Origin: Manduca sexta | Lineage: Eukaryota > Arthropoda > Insecta > Lepidoptera > Sphingidae | Length of the DNA: 64,000 nt | Reading direction: 5' to 3' | Assembly (NCBI RefSeq): GCF_014839805.1 | Contig: NC_051115.1 | Location: forward strand, 4,400,600 to 4,464,599 | Shown: positions 1-9,912 of the stretch, in pieces | How the letters are laid out: each line of letters starts with the position of its first letter | Numbering within the stretch: position 1 is the stretch's first letter | Translations under genes and position numbers: made by a program | The notes under the pieces: model-generated | Told to the model about the DNA's origin: nothing | The model's database searches: none | What the model saw: only the letters and a program-made list of their open reading frames with translations

Positions 1-639
1 TAGTGGAAAAGAGACCAGTAGATAGTATTGACTCAGATTATGTTATTTATTTATTAGGTCTACAATCAATCATACACTGTTACATTGACTAACAAATAAA
101 AAAAAGTATCAGAAAAGCTTAGACTAAGTACATGATTGTTAAAAAGTAGACACAGCATTCACTAATAATAATTACAAAAATACATAAGTTACTTTAAATT
201 ATTAATATTATAATACTTACTAATAACTAAATACACAAAATTTAACAAAATTAACAACAAAAAAACGATACTATATATGTCGCCGCAGCATCTCGTTATT
301 CGTTGAATTGGTGAATTTCTGGAGCGATAGTGGCGCCATCTATCATTACATCGAGGAAGTATTAGAAGAGGAGGGAGGTCGACTGCTGTCAATATAAGGA
401 CCGGCCGAACAACGACGAGCAAGAATCTTGTAGAAGTTTTAGTACGAGTCTTATTTGGACGCTCGAACCGAGCACATTATGTATTCCGCTAGTGTTACTA
501 TGCAGTAAATTGTTATTGAAGTAAAGAAGTGTTTCAATAATTGAATAACTGTCTGGAAAATAAATATAGACCGGTGAAACTACCGGTCATGTAGAAAAAT
601 AACCGAGTAAACAGTTTCACTCCGACATATATAATTAAC
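1..639. other. AT-rich non-coding stretch, no gene recognised
   Basis: No codon-like structure or known protein is visible on either strand. The short open frames here are uninterpretable. The part at about 285-420 is less AT-rich and might be the edge of an old LTR, but I cannot show its ends. Confidence 0.4.
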
Positions 640-830
640 AATGGTAATAATAAATTAATTCGGTATACAAGACCATAATGTCGACATGTGTGTCGCGTTC
701 CGGGATCAGCCTGTGTATATCTGGTTCCAACAGGTATAATTGTGTCGACTGTCGAGTAATCATCTCTCATTAGTCGACATTCTCTTGGACCACAATCAGC
801 TACAATGAGGAGATTTTGCTGTGCCCGTTT
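640..830 (+). repeat. Interspersed repeat C, copy 1
   Basis: Member of a 0.2-kb family found about ten times in the window (see 17582 for a complete copy). It is recognised by the words gtgtcgcgttccgggatcag, cctgtgtatat and gtcgacattctattgg in the same order and spacing. The 5' part here is degraded. The class is unknown; the A-rich 3' end of other copies suggests a short retroposon. Confidence 0.6.
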
Positions 831-862
831 GAAGAACTAGTTTTTGTATGTTTAAAACCAAA

Positions 863-1146
863 CTACTGAAGCGATGTTGAAAATGGGACCAATCTGGAGA
901 GATATTCTTTCGAATAAAAAAATAATTTTCCAAATCGGTTCATAAATGAACGAGTTCTGAGGTAACAAACATAAAAAAAAATCACAGCGAATTGATAACT
1001 ACTGAAACGATGTTGAAAAAAAATTATGGGACCAATCTGGAGAGATATTCTTTCGAATAAAAAAATAATTTTCCAAATCGGTTCATAAATGAACGAGTTC
1101 TGAGGTAACAAACATACAAAAAAGAAATCACGTCGAATTGATAACC
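863..1146. repeat. Two-copy tandem repeat, unit about 136 bp
   Basis: The unit starts at 863 and again at 999. Both copies run through the same segment containing ccaatctggagagatattc and cggttcataaatgaacgag. They differ by an A-run expansion near 1015-1022 and a few substitutions. No coding content. Confidence 0.85.
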
Positions 1147-1444
1147 ACCTCTTTTTTTTTGAAGTCGGTTAAAAATATATCAATATCGCATCTGTTCGTG
1201 AAGTCTTCCGAATACTTCATTGACACCACTTGAATTTCTTTCGGGCGGACAAATATCCTTCCAGCAAATAATACAAAAAGAACTAGTCTTCGTTGCATCA
1301 ATAAATAAAATTCAGTATTTGCCAGCCGAAGCGACTCGGAGCGACATTATACAATCTATTCCAAACTACTTTGATGTGCCTGACGTCGGCCGAGATTTGA
1401 AGAATAATTGAGAGTTTATAACTCTATTTGTTTTTATTTCATAG

Positions 1445-1600
1445 TTTGACGCGAATAAAAGGTCATATTGACATTGCGTTACCAAATGATACCACATACT
1501 CGTCTTCATCTTTGCTGACATTGTGCCAAAAATTACACGACATTAACTAATATTTTCACCAAAAATCCTGGTTTTACTTTTCTGTTTTTTCTTTTAACAC
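1445..1600 (-). repeat. Partial copy of TIR element F
   Basis: Shares gacattgcgtta and ccacatact with the terminal inverted repeats of the full copies at 15863 and 58178, followed by family-specific internal sequence. It is reversed and truncated. Confidence 0.6.
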
Positions 1601-1686
1601 ACTATACTACATAATATCATTTTTTTTCATATTCAAATGGTGCAGGTTTCCGACATTGGTTTTTCTTAAAAAAGCCTCTGTGGTTG

Positions 1687-1687
<1 letters not shown>

Positions 1688-1745
<58 letters not shown>
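1688..1745. repeat. (TA)n microsatellite
   Basis: Uninterrupted TA dinucleotide run of about 48 bases, followed by degenerate AT-rich sequence. Confidence 0.95.
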
Positions 1746-1747
<2 letters not shown>

Positions 1748-1857
1748 ATATTTTTATATTATATATATTTTTTGTGATTTAGTTCTAGGGTAGGGTGCAC
1801 GTAGACCCCCCTTCCGGCGCCCACGAATGTAATAAATGGGAATGTTGATTAATTTGA

Positions 1858-1983
1858 AAAGCTTGGACTCGAGTATACACAGGCTGATCCCGGAACGCGA
1901 CACTTATTTGGGCCACTATGGTGTTTTAACACCTTGTCGGTCGATATCAGTGCGGATATAAATACCTTACTACCAGCAACTAG
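1858..1983 (-). repeat. Repeat C, partial reverse copy
   Basis: Reverse-complement copy of the family: atacacaggctgatcccgg followed by acgcgacac and a degraded gttttaacacctt word, ending in ctaccagcaa. Confidence 0.6.
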
Positions 1984-2535
1984 TCACAGTCCGTATATTT
2001 TTTCCTTATTTTGTTTACTTGCTGTAAACAACAATAAAACAAAAATACTTAAAAGTCAATTTGAACTTTAATACCGTACCATAAAGATTAAGTGTTAGTG
2101 GAGGGGTTCCGGGAAGGCAACACAATTGAGTGACGTTAAATGGAAAGAATTTTAAGTGTTTTATAATTTTTATTTTTTGACATAATGTAGTCTTTCTTTT
2201 TTTATCTTACTAGCTGACCCGGTGTCCCGAATAGCAGAATAAGTATTAAAAAAATAAAGAATCGACTGTTAGGCGGTACGTAGTTCGCCCGGTCAGCAAG
2301 TTATATATGTCATATAAAATACTCCCAATATTTATCAGTCTGGAATCTTTAACACAAAGCCGACGCGAAATAAATTATCTCCCAAGTCCTTGTACATGTA
2401 ACACTGCGGGTCCATAAATGATGCAGCCGCGACACTCGGCCTCACCGCGAGACCTTACCACGGTCAGCTCCGTGTAACTCGCACGGAACTCGAATTAAAC
2501 TCGAAAGAAAAGGTCCTATTCTACGGGGCATGTCC
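1984..2535. other. No recognised feature
   Basis: About 550 bases with no coherent reading frame. A fragment near 2214-2300 starts ctagctgacccgg and may be a worn Helitron end, but the rest of the element is not recognisable. Confidence 0.3.
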
Positions 2536-2549
2536 GTCTTTGCAATTAC

Positions 2550-2804
2550 ACACACACCATCACGCATTTTATCCCCGAAGGGGTATGCAAAGGTGCAACC
2601 AGGGCACCAACTTTTCGCCAAGTGTGTTCCGTCCCAGGATGTGATAGGGGGCGAGCCTATCGCCATATCGGGCACAAATTCCAGACTCTGGACTGATATT
2701 GAGCAGAAAAACCCAATTATCACTTTGCCCGACCCGGGATTCGAACCCCAGGACCTCAGAGCGCTGCCGTACCGAGCATGCAGTACAACTACGCCACCGA
2801 GGCA
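2550..2804 (-). mobile_element. tRNA-headed SINE (family B), complete, with 14-bp TSD
   Basis: The minus strand starts with gcctcggtggcgtagttgta, then a B-box-like gggttcgaatcccgggtcgg and the family body ending gataaaatgcgtgatg. The 14-base word gtctttgcaattac is present at both 2536-2549 and 2805-2818 as a perfect target-site duplication, so both ends are fixed. The tRNA-like head and long TSD are typical of LINE-mobilised SINEs. The tail here is a short CA/GT-rich run. Confidence 0.9.
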
Positions 2805-2856
2805 GTCTTTGCAATTACGGGCATTCATGATTTCTTATGTTTACGCGAATGTTAGA

Positions 2857-3223
2857 CATTAAAATTAAAGTTTATTTGGAATTTTATCGCGGTTTTAATA
2901 TTTTATTTTTCTCCCGACGTTTCGAAGACTTTGCAGCCTTCATGGTCACGGGGGGGACTGAGGTGTTGTTCATCCGTAAAGTCAAAGTTACAATATCTAC
3001 TGACATTTTACAATTACACACCTATTTACAATTTTTTAGCTGTTGGTTGTCCCATCTACGCAGAATGAGCTCACAGTGTCTTGAAGTCTGGCAGCCGGTC
3101 TTTTGGGATCCGATTTAATTAAATGTAGAACTGGATCCCAGGCTTGTGCAAGCTTCCAACCATCTTCCTTATTGAAAATTAAAATATTAAAACCGCGACA
3201 AAATCCGAAAAATAGTTTATTTT
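2857..3223 (-). mobile_element. Penelope-like element 3' fragment with inverted flanks
   Basis: Inverted arms about 40 bp long (core ttttatcgcggtttt) bound this fragment. Between them the minus strand at about 3107-3175 reads FNKEDGWKLAQAWDPVLH. This resembles the conserved C-terminal tail (EDG..L...W.P.L) that follows the GIY-YIG endonuclease in Penelope-like elements. The inner part of the fold also carries tttctcccgacgtttcgaag, shared with six other places in the window. A non-autonomous or dead copy; the family assignment rests on this motif and on the related piece at 55676. Confidence 0.55.
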
Positions 3224-3880
3224 CAATACGTGCATTCAGTTAACCATTTTATGATATGATTTACGTTTGTTAGTCTGACAAACACACCGGACTTTTGGTG
3301 AGCGCTTTATACTCGCAACCTTTAAATACTAAACGACCTGAGGGGAACCCACTAACTTACGAACCTCGGCTCAAAACGGTCAAAGAGAGGATGAGACGAT
3401 CAATAGGGGACCGGCCTATGCTTGATTTTATACATTATTCTATATGTTATGGTTAATAATACGAAAAAGAAGCACTGCTGCGAAAACTGCATAAAAATTG
3501 GTTAAAAAAGGAGCGAGTAATTCATATTTAAAATATTGTAATGTGTAGAAGTGGGCGCGAAGTGGGGTTATCGCTTCACCTCTTTCTTTCGCACGCGTCG
3601 TAATTCCTGATGACGTCACATGTGGGTATTTCGTCTCTTTGCTCTTTCTTGTTAATTATCCCTTCCACCGAAATTCAAAGACATAACTTGTTGATTTTTT
3701 ACCGGATTTTATTAATGCCTTCTGTGTTATAATTTATATTACGTAAATATTTGATAACAATAAAGAAAAAAATGAGTCCGGTACCCTATTATCGCTTGCT
3801 TAACAGTAAAGAAATATATTGTGAGGAAACCTGTACACCTATTTGATTTTGTTTCGCGGAGAAAGTGCCTTATGACTACC
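3224..3880. other. No gene; perfect CRE octamer inside
   Basis: No open frame of note. A perfect TGACGTCA lies at 3611-3618 in a slightly GC-richer stretch (3541-3660). Without a nearby gene this is only a sequence match. Confidence 0.3.
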
Positions 3881-4075
3881 GCCCAGCCTTCGTGGGGCCC
3901 ATCCACGCTGCCGTCCATCCCGGGGGTCACCACAATTTGAGAAATTTGCACAACGTGCACTAAGGGCAGACGGCCCCCTACCGCCTGCTGATGACCCCCC
4001 GATGTGCCCTATTAGACGCTTCTTACGACAGGCAGGGGATACCATGGCGGAATTCCAAAAGCCCTCAATCCAAAA
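3881..4075 (+). repeat. Probable 3'-end fragment of a non-LTR retrotransposon
   Basis: GC-richer segment ending acgacaggcaggggatacc then tggcggaattc, which recurs at 63605-63650 in a second, longer degenerate copy. Such endings are common in dead LINE 3' regions of Lepidoptera, but the clade cannot be told from this piece. Confidence 0.4.
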
Positions 4076-4205
4076 TGCGGGAGACCTGCATACCTAGTTC
4101 TCTGTGAGGAATTTTGAGGGTATGTGATGTATGCTCGCACTACAGCGTGGTGGACTAAGGCCTAATCCCTTCAGCCCAGCAGTGGGATAGTAATTAATAC
4201 GAGGT
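4076..4205 (+). repeat. SINE family A, 3' part
   Basis: Contains the family words tacagcgtggtggactaagg and cctaatccc plus the cagcagtgggatagta 3' end. The tRNA-like head is missing. Confidence 0.7.
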
Positions 4206-4223
4206 TGGTATTATTATTTGCTA

Positions 4224-4456
4224 TTGGTAGGATATATTTTATATCCGCCCAGATAGCAACTGTACACAAGGTATTAAAACCCGTCATAGCGGTCCACATA
4301 AGTGTGTCGTGTTACAGTTTCAGCCTGTGTATCCAGTTCTAACAGGCATGATTGTCTGTCGAAGGGTAATCATCTGTCGTCAGTCGACATTGTATTGGAC
4401 CCCATTCTACTCATCATCTCCGGCGGTCACTTTACAATGCTCGTATAAAAAAATAT
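4224..4456 (+). repeat. Repeat C, near full-length
   Basis: Starts ggtaggatatattttatatc, carries gtcagtcgacattgtattgg, and ends tgctcgtataaaaaaa. Same order as the copy at 17582. Confidence 0.75.
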
Positions 4457-4751
4457 ATTAGGATCCCTCTTCTCACTCAGATCGTTCTACCTTCGAGTTC
4501 CACTAGTAGTCCCTATCCTTCGGGACTCCGTTAATCCCATATAACGTCGCGAGGCGATCCCGCGGGAGCTGCATTAATCATACACACATCAAGATAATTA
4601 CTTTTCCTTTTATATCTTGCATTAACAAATGACTTTTTTTATACGTGTATTTAATCTGCAAGGGAGAATAAATTTTATGCCCTATTTTAACCGATATCAA
4701 CAGAAAGAGGTTACTCAATTCGTAGTAAATCTTTTGATCTTTATATCAGCT
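4457..4751. other. No recognised feature
   Basis: AT-rich sequence with no frame or repeat I can place. Confidence 0.3.
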
Positions 4752-5042
4752 ATGTATTACATACTGTCCCACTGCTGCACGGGCCTTTATTACTGAGAGG
4801 GATAAAGCCTTAGTCCACCACGCTGTAGTGTGGGCAGACTTCACACACCCTCAAACTTCCTATAGAGAACTTTTCAGGATTGCAGGTTTCCCCAGGATTT
4901 TTTCCTTCACTGATAAAGCAAGCGATAATTCACAAAGAATACACACATCATTTTAGAAAAGTCAGAGATGTGTTTGGGTTTTGAACCTGCGAACATTCGT
5001 CTCGTCTCGGCAGTCCGTTCCACACCCAACTAGGCTGTCACC
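4752..5042 (-). mobile_element. SINE family A, near-complete, reverse
   Basis: On the minus strand: tRNA-like head (agcctagttgggtgtggaac), B-box-like ggttcaaaaccc, ttttctaaaat body, and 3' end gtgggacagtatgtaatac. It is one of about twelve copies in the window. Confidence 0.85.
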
Positions 5043-5177
5043 TTTTATGTTTGTGCAGCGATAATTTTTTACCCCGTGATCCGATTTAAATTATTCTTTT
5101 TGCGTTCCATTTCATATTACTTCGACATGGTCCCATTAAAATTTAATTGGTGTAAGACTTTTATTTTTTTGTATAAG

Positions 5178-5382
5178 GCTTCAGCAAAGTGACCCCACTG
5201 CACCTGATGGTAAGTGGAATCCAATAGAATGTCGACTGACGAGAGATGATTACCCGACAGTCGGCACAATTATGTTGGAACTGGATATACACAGACTGAT
5301 CCCGGAACGCGACACGTGGGCCATTATGGCGGGTTTTATTTGAGTACGGTAGTCGCTATGCGAACGGAAATAAATATCCGGC
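5178..5382 (-). repeat. Repeat C, reverse copy
   Basis: Reverse complement of the family: gaatgtcgactgacgagaga, then cacagactgatcccggaacg, ending in a degraded ccggatat-type 5' end. Confidence 0.7.
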
Positions 5383-5464
5383 CCCAATCCGGCATAATTT
5401 TTCCGACTGCCGCGGGGTAATCAGTGCAAAGTCATTGTCGTGTCCATATAAAAAAAATAACTAG

Positions 5465-5610
5465 GTAGTTAGTGAAAGGCTGGTGGAACCCACCAGCCTT
5501 TCACTAACTACTACGCTTTTATTGTCCTAACCTAGCTGGTTAGCTAGGTTAGGACAATAAAAGCCCTAACCTAGCTAGGTTAGGGCTTTTATTGTCCTCA
5601 CCGGTGAGGA
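5465..5610. repeat. Cluster of four overlapping perfect palindromes
   Basis: Four perfect inverted repeats lie end to end. Arms 5465-5486 and 5490-5511 are 22 bp with a 3-base loop. Arms 5515-5537 and 5542-5564 are 23 bp with a 4-base loop. 5552-5597 is a 46-bp palindrome with no loop, sharing its first 13 bases with the previous arm. 5595-5610 is a 16-bp palindrome. A related repeat copy at 24448-24716 has only a single arm of this region. No mismatches were found in any arm. Confidence 0.9.
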
Positions 5611-5729
5611 TCGCGTTTCTCCCTTATTGCTTATTTAAAATTACATATAAACATCATTTTATTTCTTCTTCCCTGCCAGCCCGAGCTGGCTTCTTTGTTT
5701 ACTATATTTTTAATTTATTTTATTTTCAA
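5598..5729 (+). repeat. Repeat N, left half, interrupted by Helitron DNA
   Basis: Matches the reverse complement of 24448-24716: ctcccttattgctta, gccagcccgagctggcttct, ttgtttact, then tttattttattttcaa. The match resumes at 6716-6837. The continuous copy at 24448 acts as the empty site. Confidence 0.8.
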
Positions 5730-6227
5730 CTAGCTTCCGCCCGCAGCTTCGCCCGCGTGGATTTCGGGTTTCAAAAATGGAGAAGGTGCTCAATTTGTCG
5801 GGATGTTTTTTTAATTTATGGTGGTATGCAGGTGGTCCGATTGTCCGGTCAGGGTCTGATGATGGGATCCTGGTGAAATCGAAGGAACTTTTAACCATTA
5901 AGGTTGCACACGAAATGACGGAAGCTTAAAAATGGAGTAACTTCTCCCGTTTTCCCAACATTTTCCATCACTGCTATGCTCCTATTAATTGTAGCGTGAT
6001 GAAAAGTATACTATAACCAGCTCAGGAGTATGAAAAATAATTGTACCAAGTTAAGTTAAAATCCGTCGAGTAGTTTTTGTTTCTATAACGGTTATACAGA
6101 CAGACAGACAAAAATTTTACTAATTGCATTTTTGGCATCAGTATCGATCCCTAATCACCCCCAGTTATTTTGGAAATATATTTCATGTACAGAATTGACC
6201 TTTCTACAGATTTATTATAAGTATAGA
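5730..6227 (-). mobile_element. Helitron-like element (ctagcttccgcccgc family)
   Basis: Plus-strand left border A|CTAG at 5729/5730, preceding the hairpin-like gcccgcagcttcgcccgcgt. The right border is ...tataGA|T at 6226-6228. On the minus strand this is TC....CTAG inserted between A and T, the rule for Helitrons. No Rep/helicase frame is present, so it is non-autonomous. A second copy is at 28397-29233. Confidence 0.7.
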
Positions 6228-6715
6228 TATGCAAAAGTAGCTCAAAAATTGTCCATACCGAAAACATGCATTTTAAAGTAAAACAAAAGAAATAATATCG
6301 TGAAGCCAACCAAATAACTAATGATATATTAAATTTTGTGACTGTTCAATTTAGTCGGGTCCGCGATATCACTTTTGTTGAGTTTCAGAACGCGACATTA
6401 CATTATTATATTCTGTGCTCCAACGCACACTGCTTTGATGTTAGGAACACACTTACATTGCTTAGACAACAGTGAACTTTATACAATAGCAATAAAGCTC
6501 AAATTGACTCTACGTATTAGTTAGAAAACGTTTGTATGGGAAATAGAAATTTGCTGTTTTGAGGATTTTCCCGGCAATTATTCGAATTTTTCTCACCTTT
6601 TAAACCTTCCCTAGACCTCCACGAATAATTCAAGACCAAGATAAGATAAATCCGTTCAGCCGTTCTCGAGTTTTAGCGAGACTAACGAACAGCAATTCAT
6701 TTTTATATATATAGA
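6228..6715 (-). mobile_element. Helitron 5'-end segment (related to 19528 copy)
   Basis: On the minus strand the sequence starts TCtatatatataaaaatga at 6715 and continues with the gctgttcgttagtctcgcta word shared with 19528-20271. No separate CTAG end is visible before 6227, so this copy is truncated or fused to its neighbour. Confidence 0.6.
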
Positions 6716-6837
6716 TATAAATTGTCTTTGTTTATATAAGCTAATTTAATTAAGTAATAATTATATATTCTCATGTACCTTGACTTATCATAAGTGCAAC
6801 TATGTTCGCCTCCGTGATGAATAAAGCATTTTTTTTT
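6716..6837 (+). repeat. Repeat N, right half with polyA-type end
   Basis: Continues the match to 24448-24716: tttgtttatataagctaatt, catgtaccttgacttatcat, and ends gatgaataaagc followed by a T run. The AATAAA plus homopolymer end suggests an mRNA-like retroposon 3' end; the clade is unknown. Confidence 0.7.
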
Positions 6838-7240
6838 TAAACCAATGCCTTATCATAAATTCGTATAAAAACACCACAAAACTTTGTTCCGTCGACTATA
6901 TTTTCTAAACAAAATTGAGACAGCAAAGTTTTGTATACGTTGCAATAAAAGTTAACGGGGAGGCTGGGGACGGCGGGACGATGGAAAAAGTTGGCAAATA
7001 AATTACCACGAGGGACCTCACAGTGACGAGGCGAGTTACTGTCCTTCAATTACAGTTACTAGCTACTGAACAAATAACTTTTTTGTTTTTACTCGCAGTT
7101 ACAACCGGATATAACAGAGCCGTTTTTTAACTTTGACGTATATTCTATAGACTCGAACGTCCATATAAACTATTTGTTCAAACTCTGGAGTTAGAAAAAT
7201 AATAAATTATCGTATATAAACGGAGTCAGTTTTTATTAGA
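6838..7240. other. No gene; contains a 60-bp word repeated at 38325
   Basis: The segment 7133-7195 (gacgtatattctatagactc) recurs at about 38325-38392. The rest is unassigned. Confidence 0.35.
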
Positions 7241-7241
7241 A

Positions 7242-7827
7242 AGTAGTTGATCCGGCAGACGTTGCCCTATCTTAACTATGTATGCACGCGCGCATTCTGT
7301 CGATCGCTGACAGTTATTTCAAACCACTGACAGTTATGTAAAATTAATATTTTTGTTATAGTCTAAGATCCCGCTGCAGAATTAGTGCGCTCATCGAGTA
7401 TATGTTAAAAACTACATTCTTACACATATTTATGCTTAGAAGAATATATATCTACTAGGTTGCCTATTAAAACTTGACCGCAAATATTTTTAATTAAATT
7501 ATTGTTAATTGATTTTTCGGAAAACATTTCATTAATTTGTTTTTCAAATAAAATATCGTCCACTTCATGACAATACACATAAAGACTCTGAAAAACCACG
7601 GTTGCCGTTGCGCACTTGGCCGCACCTCTTCGCAGCCAGGTGTAAGCAGGTATGACTAAGTTTTCTTAAATTTTCTAATTTTCTGCACAATTTTTTGAAT
7701 TTTTTTCTTTCATAAGCACCTTCACCTGACAATAACAAACATAAGAAAAAAATAGTGAAATCGGTTCAGCCGTTCACGCGTGATGGCGTGACCAAGAGAA
7801 ATAGGGATTCATTTTTTTATATATAGA
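7242..7827 (-). mobile_element. Helitron-like element, family 2, reverse
   Basis: Same family as 9126, 29582 and 33692. It contains cggcagacgttgcccta near the left border, gcgcgcattctgtcgatcgc, gttcacgcgtgatggcgtga, and ends atatataGA|T at 7826-7828. The usual CTAG terminus has decayed to gtag here. It is flanked by near-identical 27-28-bp direct repeats (7213-7240 and 7826-7853), which a Helitron would not itself create. Confidence 0.7.
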
Positions 7828-8035
7828 TAAACGGAGTTAGTTTTTATTAGGAATTACGCGAGTTGAATCATGGAAGAAGACAGAGCGTACTTTTTTTTTG
7901 TTCTTAAAAAACCTACGCAGTCACAATTAATTAACAAGGAGGTTGCGTTCATATTTCTTCAAGGACTATAGTTCGCTGCAGCGCGAAAACGTCAATTGTC
8001 TAATCAAACTTTAAACATGCAGCGCTTAAGCGCCT

Positions 8036-8132
8036 ACCTACCATATCATGGGACGGAACTCACTTGGCGAAAAGTGGCTGCCCTGGTTGCGCCTCTGCAT
8101 ACCACTTCGGAGATAAATGCGTGATGTGTGTT
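8036..8132 (+). repeat. SINE family B, 3' part
   Basis: Contains atcatgggacggaactcact, tggcgaaaagtgg and the family end gataaatgcgtgatg. Head absent. Confidence 0.75.
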
Positions 8133-8282
8133 TATATATATCATTAAATTTAATTAGGTGACATTTCCACTATCAAGTCATTTTGCCACATTTAACACGT
8201 TCATCAAGTCCTTATCCTCGAAGGGGTCGACAGGACATTACACAACCAAGACAGCTAAATAAAATGTCACACCATCGTGTCA

Positions 8283-8468
8283 TCTATACACATTATAAAG
8301 CAAAGTCCCCTTTTCTGTCTGTATGTTATCGATTTTCTAAAAATCTACTGAACAGATTTTTATGAAATTTGATATAGAGATAGATTAAAACCCTGCGAAG
8401 GTTAAAGGCTACTTTCTATCCCGGGAAAATACATAAGGGAACTATTATCCCGGAAATCTCTAAGCTAG
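8283..8468 (+). mobile_element. Short Helitron-like element, family 1
   Basis: Starts A|TCtatacacattataaag at 8283 and ends CTAG|T at 8465-8468. It carries the family word gtatgttatcgattttct. The terminal hairpin has been lost. Confidence 0.7.
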
Positions 8469-8476
8469 TGTAATAA

Positions 8477-8659
8477 TATCAGCCCTGTATTATATCTTTC
8501 CTCACGATGTTTTCCTTCACCGTTAAAGTATGCGATAATTCACAAAGAATACACACAAAGTTTTTAGAAAAGTCGGAGGTGTGTGTCCTTGGGTTTTGAA
8601 CCTGCGGACATTCGTCTTTGCAGTCCGTTCCAAAACCAACTAGGCTATCGCCGCTTTAA
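8477..8659 (-). mobile_element. SINE family A with internal deletion
   Basis: Keeps the 3' end (atatcagccctgtattatat) and the tRNA-like head (tagttggttttggaacg on the minus strand), but lacks the central 100 or so bases between the 3' end and the ttcctcacgatgttttcc word. Confidence 0.8.
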
Positions 8660-8854
8660 GCTAGTTTATTTATATAAAATAACATTCGAGACAAAGCGAA
8701 TCACAGAGAAGCGACCATTTCTCTCGCTCGCAACATCCCAATTACAAGACTGTTTAAATAAACGATGTCACAAAGGATGGAGACAAAAGTGTGCAATGCG
8801 ACAGAGAGGAGAGCGAGGAAACACTGCTATAAAGAAATGTTTTTTCTATTCTAA

Positions 8855-9058
8855 CTAGCTATTGCTCGCGGCTTCGCGTGAAGGAGTTTTCCAAGATAAA
8901 AGTCCCGCTATATATTTTCCCGGGATAGAACGTCGCTTATAAACTTCTCAGGGTCTTAAACTATCTCTATACCAAATTTCATAAAAATCCGTTCAGTTTT
9001 GACGAAATCGATAACATACAGATAGAAAAGGGGACTTTGTTTATAATATGTATACATA
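8855..9058 (-). mobile_element. Helitron-like element, family 1, reverse
   Basis: Left border A|CTAG at 8855 with the gctcgcggcttcgcgtg hairpin region, body caaatttcataaaaatccgt, right end gtttataatatgtata. About 204 bp. The right dinucleotide is degraded. Confidence 0.7.
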
Positions 9059-9125
9059 GGTTAGTTCACAATTTGATATATTTTCACTTAAGTTATGAGT
9101 ATAGTTATAGTATATTTATAAGTAA

Positions 9126-9726
9126 CTAGTTGACCCGACAGACGTTGTCCTGTCTTAACTATGTATTGTAAGGTTTTGTAAAATTCAAAATGAATGTTAT
9201 ATATTATGAATTTTAATGTGAATAAGGAGTCAAATTAATCTTTGCCTGGCAACACTATTGGGAGGGGATGGAGGGGCGATCGGCCGACCGAGTCTATAAG
9301 CGGGCGTGCAACAGACGGGAGCGGCAGTCTGGAGATTGGAGGCCTGAGTGGACGTCCTGGATAGCTGTTCTCTAGTTAAATGGTTGTTGGTTAATTGGAT
9401 GGTTATTATAATTGGATGGTTTACGGTTAATTGGTGATTGAAATTATAAGTTTTGAGTGTTTGTATTTCTGAGATACCTTACAGTATGCACACGCGCATT
9501 CTGCCAATCGCTGACAGTTACTTCAAACAATTGACAGTTAAATAAAATTAATATTTTCGTTTCCTTAAATTTTCTAATATTCCGCTCAACTTCCTTAATT
9601 TTTTCTTTTATAAGATCCTTCTGACAACAATTCACTTAACAAAAAAAGAATTTGCGAAATTGATCCATCCGTTCACGCGTGATGCGATGACCAACGGAAA
9701 TAGAGATTCATTTTTGTATATATAGA
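9126..9726 (-). mobile_element. Helitron-like element, family 2, reverse, split by a solo LTR
   Basis: Left border A|CTAG at 9126 then ttgacccgacagacgttgtc; right border tatataGA|T at 9725-9727. Compared with the copy at 33692, the sequence is interrupted after aactatgtat by a 317-bp insert (9167-9483) and then resumes at gcacacgcgcattc. Confidence 0.85.
9167..9483. mobile_element. Solo LTR, 317 bp, TSD gtat
   Basis: Begins TGTAAGGT and ends ACCTTACA, an 8-bp perfect terminal inversion of the TG..CA type. It is flanked on both sides by gtat (9163-9166 and 9484-9487), and the uninterrupted Helitron copies contain gtat once at this point. It includes a TATA-like tctataagc at about 9293. The 4-bp duplication and small size fit a Ty3/gypsy-type solo LTR formed by LTR-LTR recombination; the lineage is not assigned. 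Confidence 0.85.
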
Positions 9727-9912
9727 TGTTTCTCATGGGGTGAGGAGGATGAGGTTCCACTATTTAATACTTAATTTTCCCTGGTATAGTTAGAGAAATA
9801 ACAGAAAAAATATTAGAGCGTCGCATTCGTTATGAACCCTAAAATATATGAGACATGAATAGTATGGGGCGAGGCGTCATAAGTTAGAGGGAATAAATAA
9901 ACTAAAGTATAC

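Noticed and set aside
1220..1411. 63-codon frame MTPLEFLSGG...
   Set aside because: No splice context, domain or codon bias; AT-rich chance frame.
2530..2862. 110- and 128-codon frames on both strands
   Set aside because: Both lie in a SINE B copy with a defined target-site duplication.
3611..3618. CRE octamer TGACGTCA as a promoter element
   Set aside because: Perfect match but no gene or core promoter nearby; kept only as a note.
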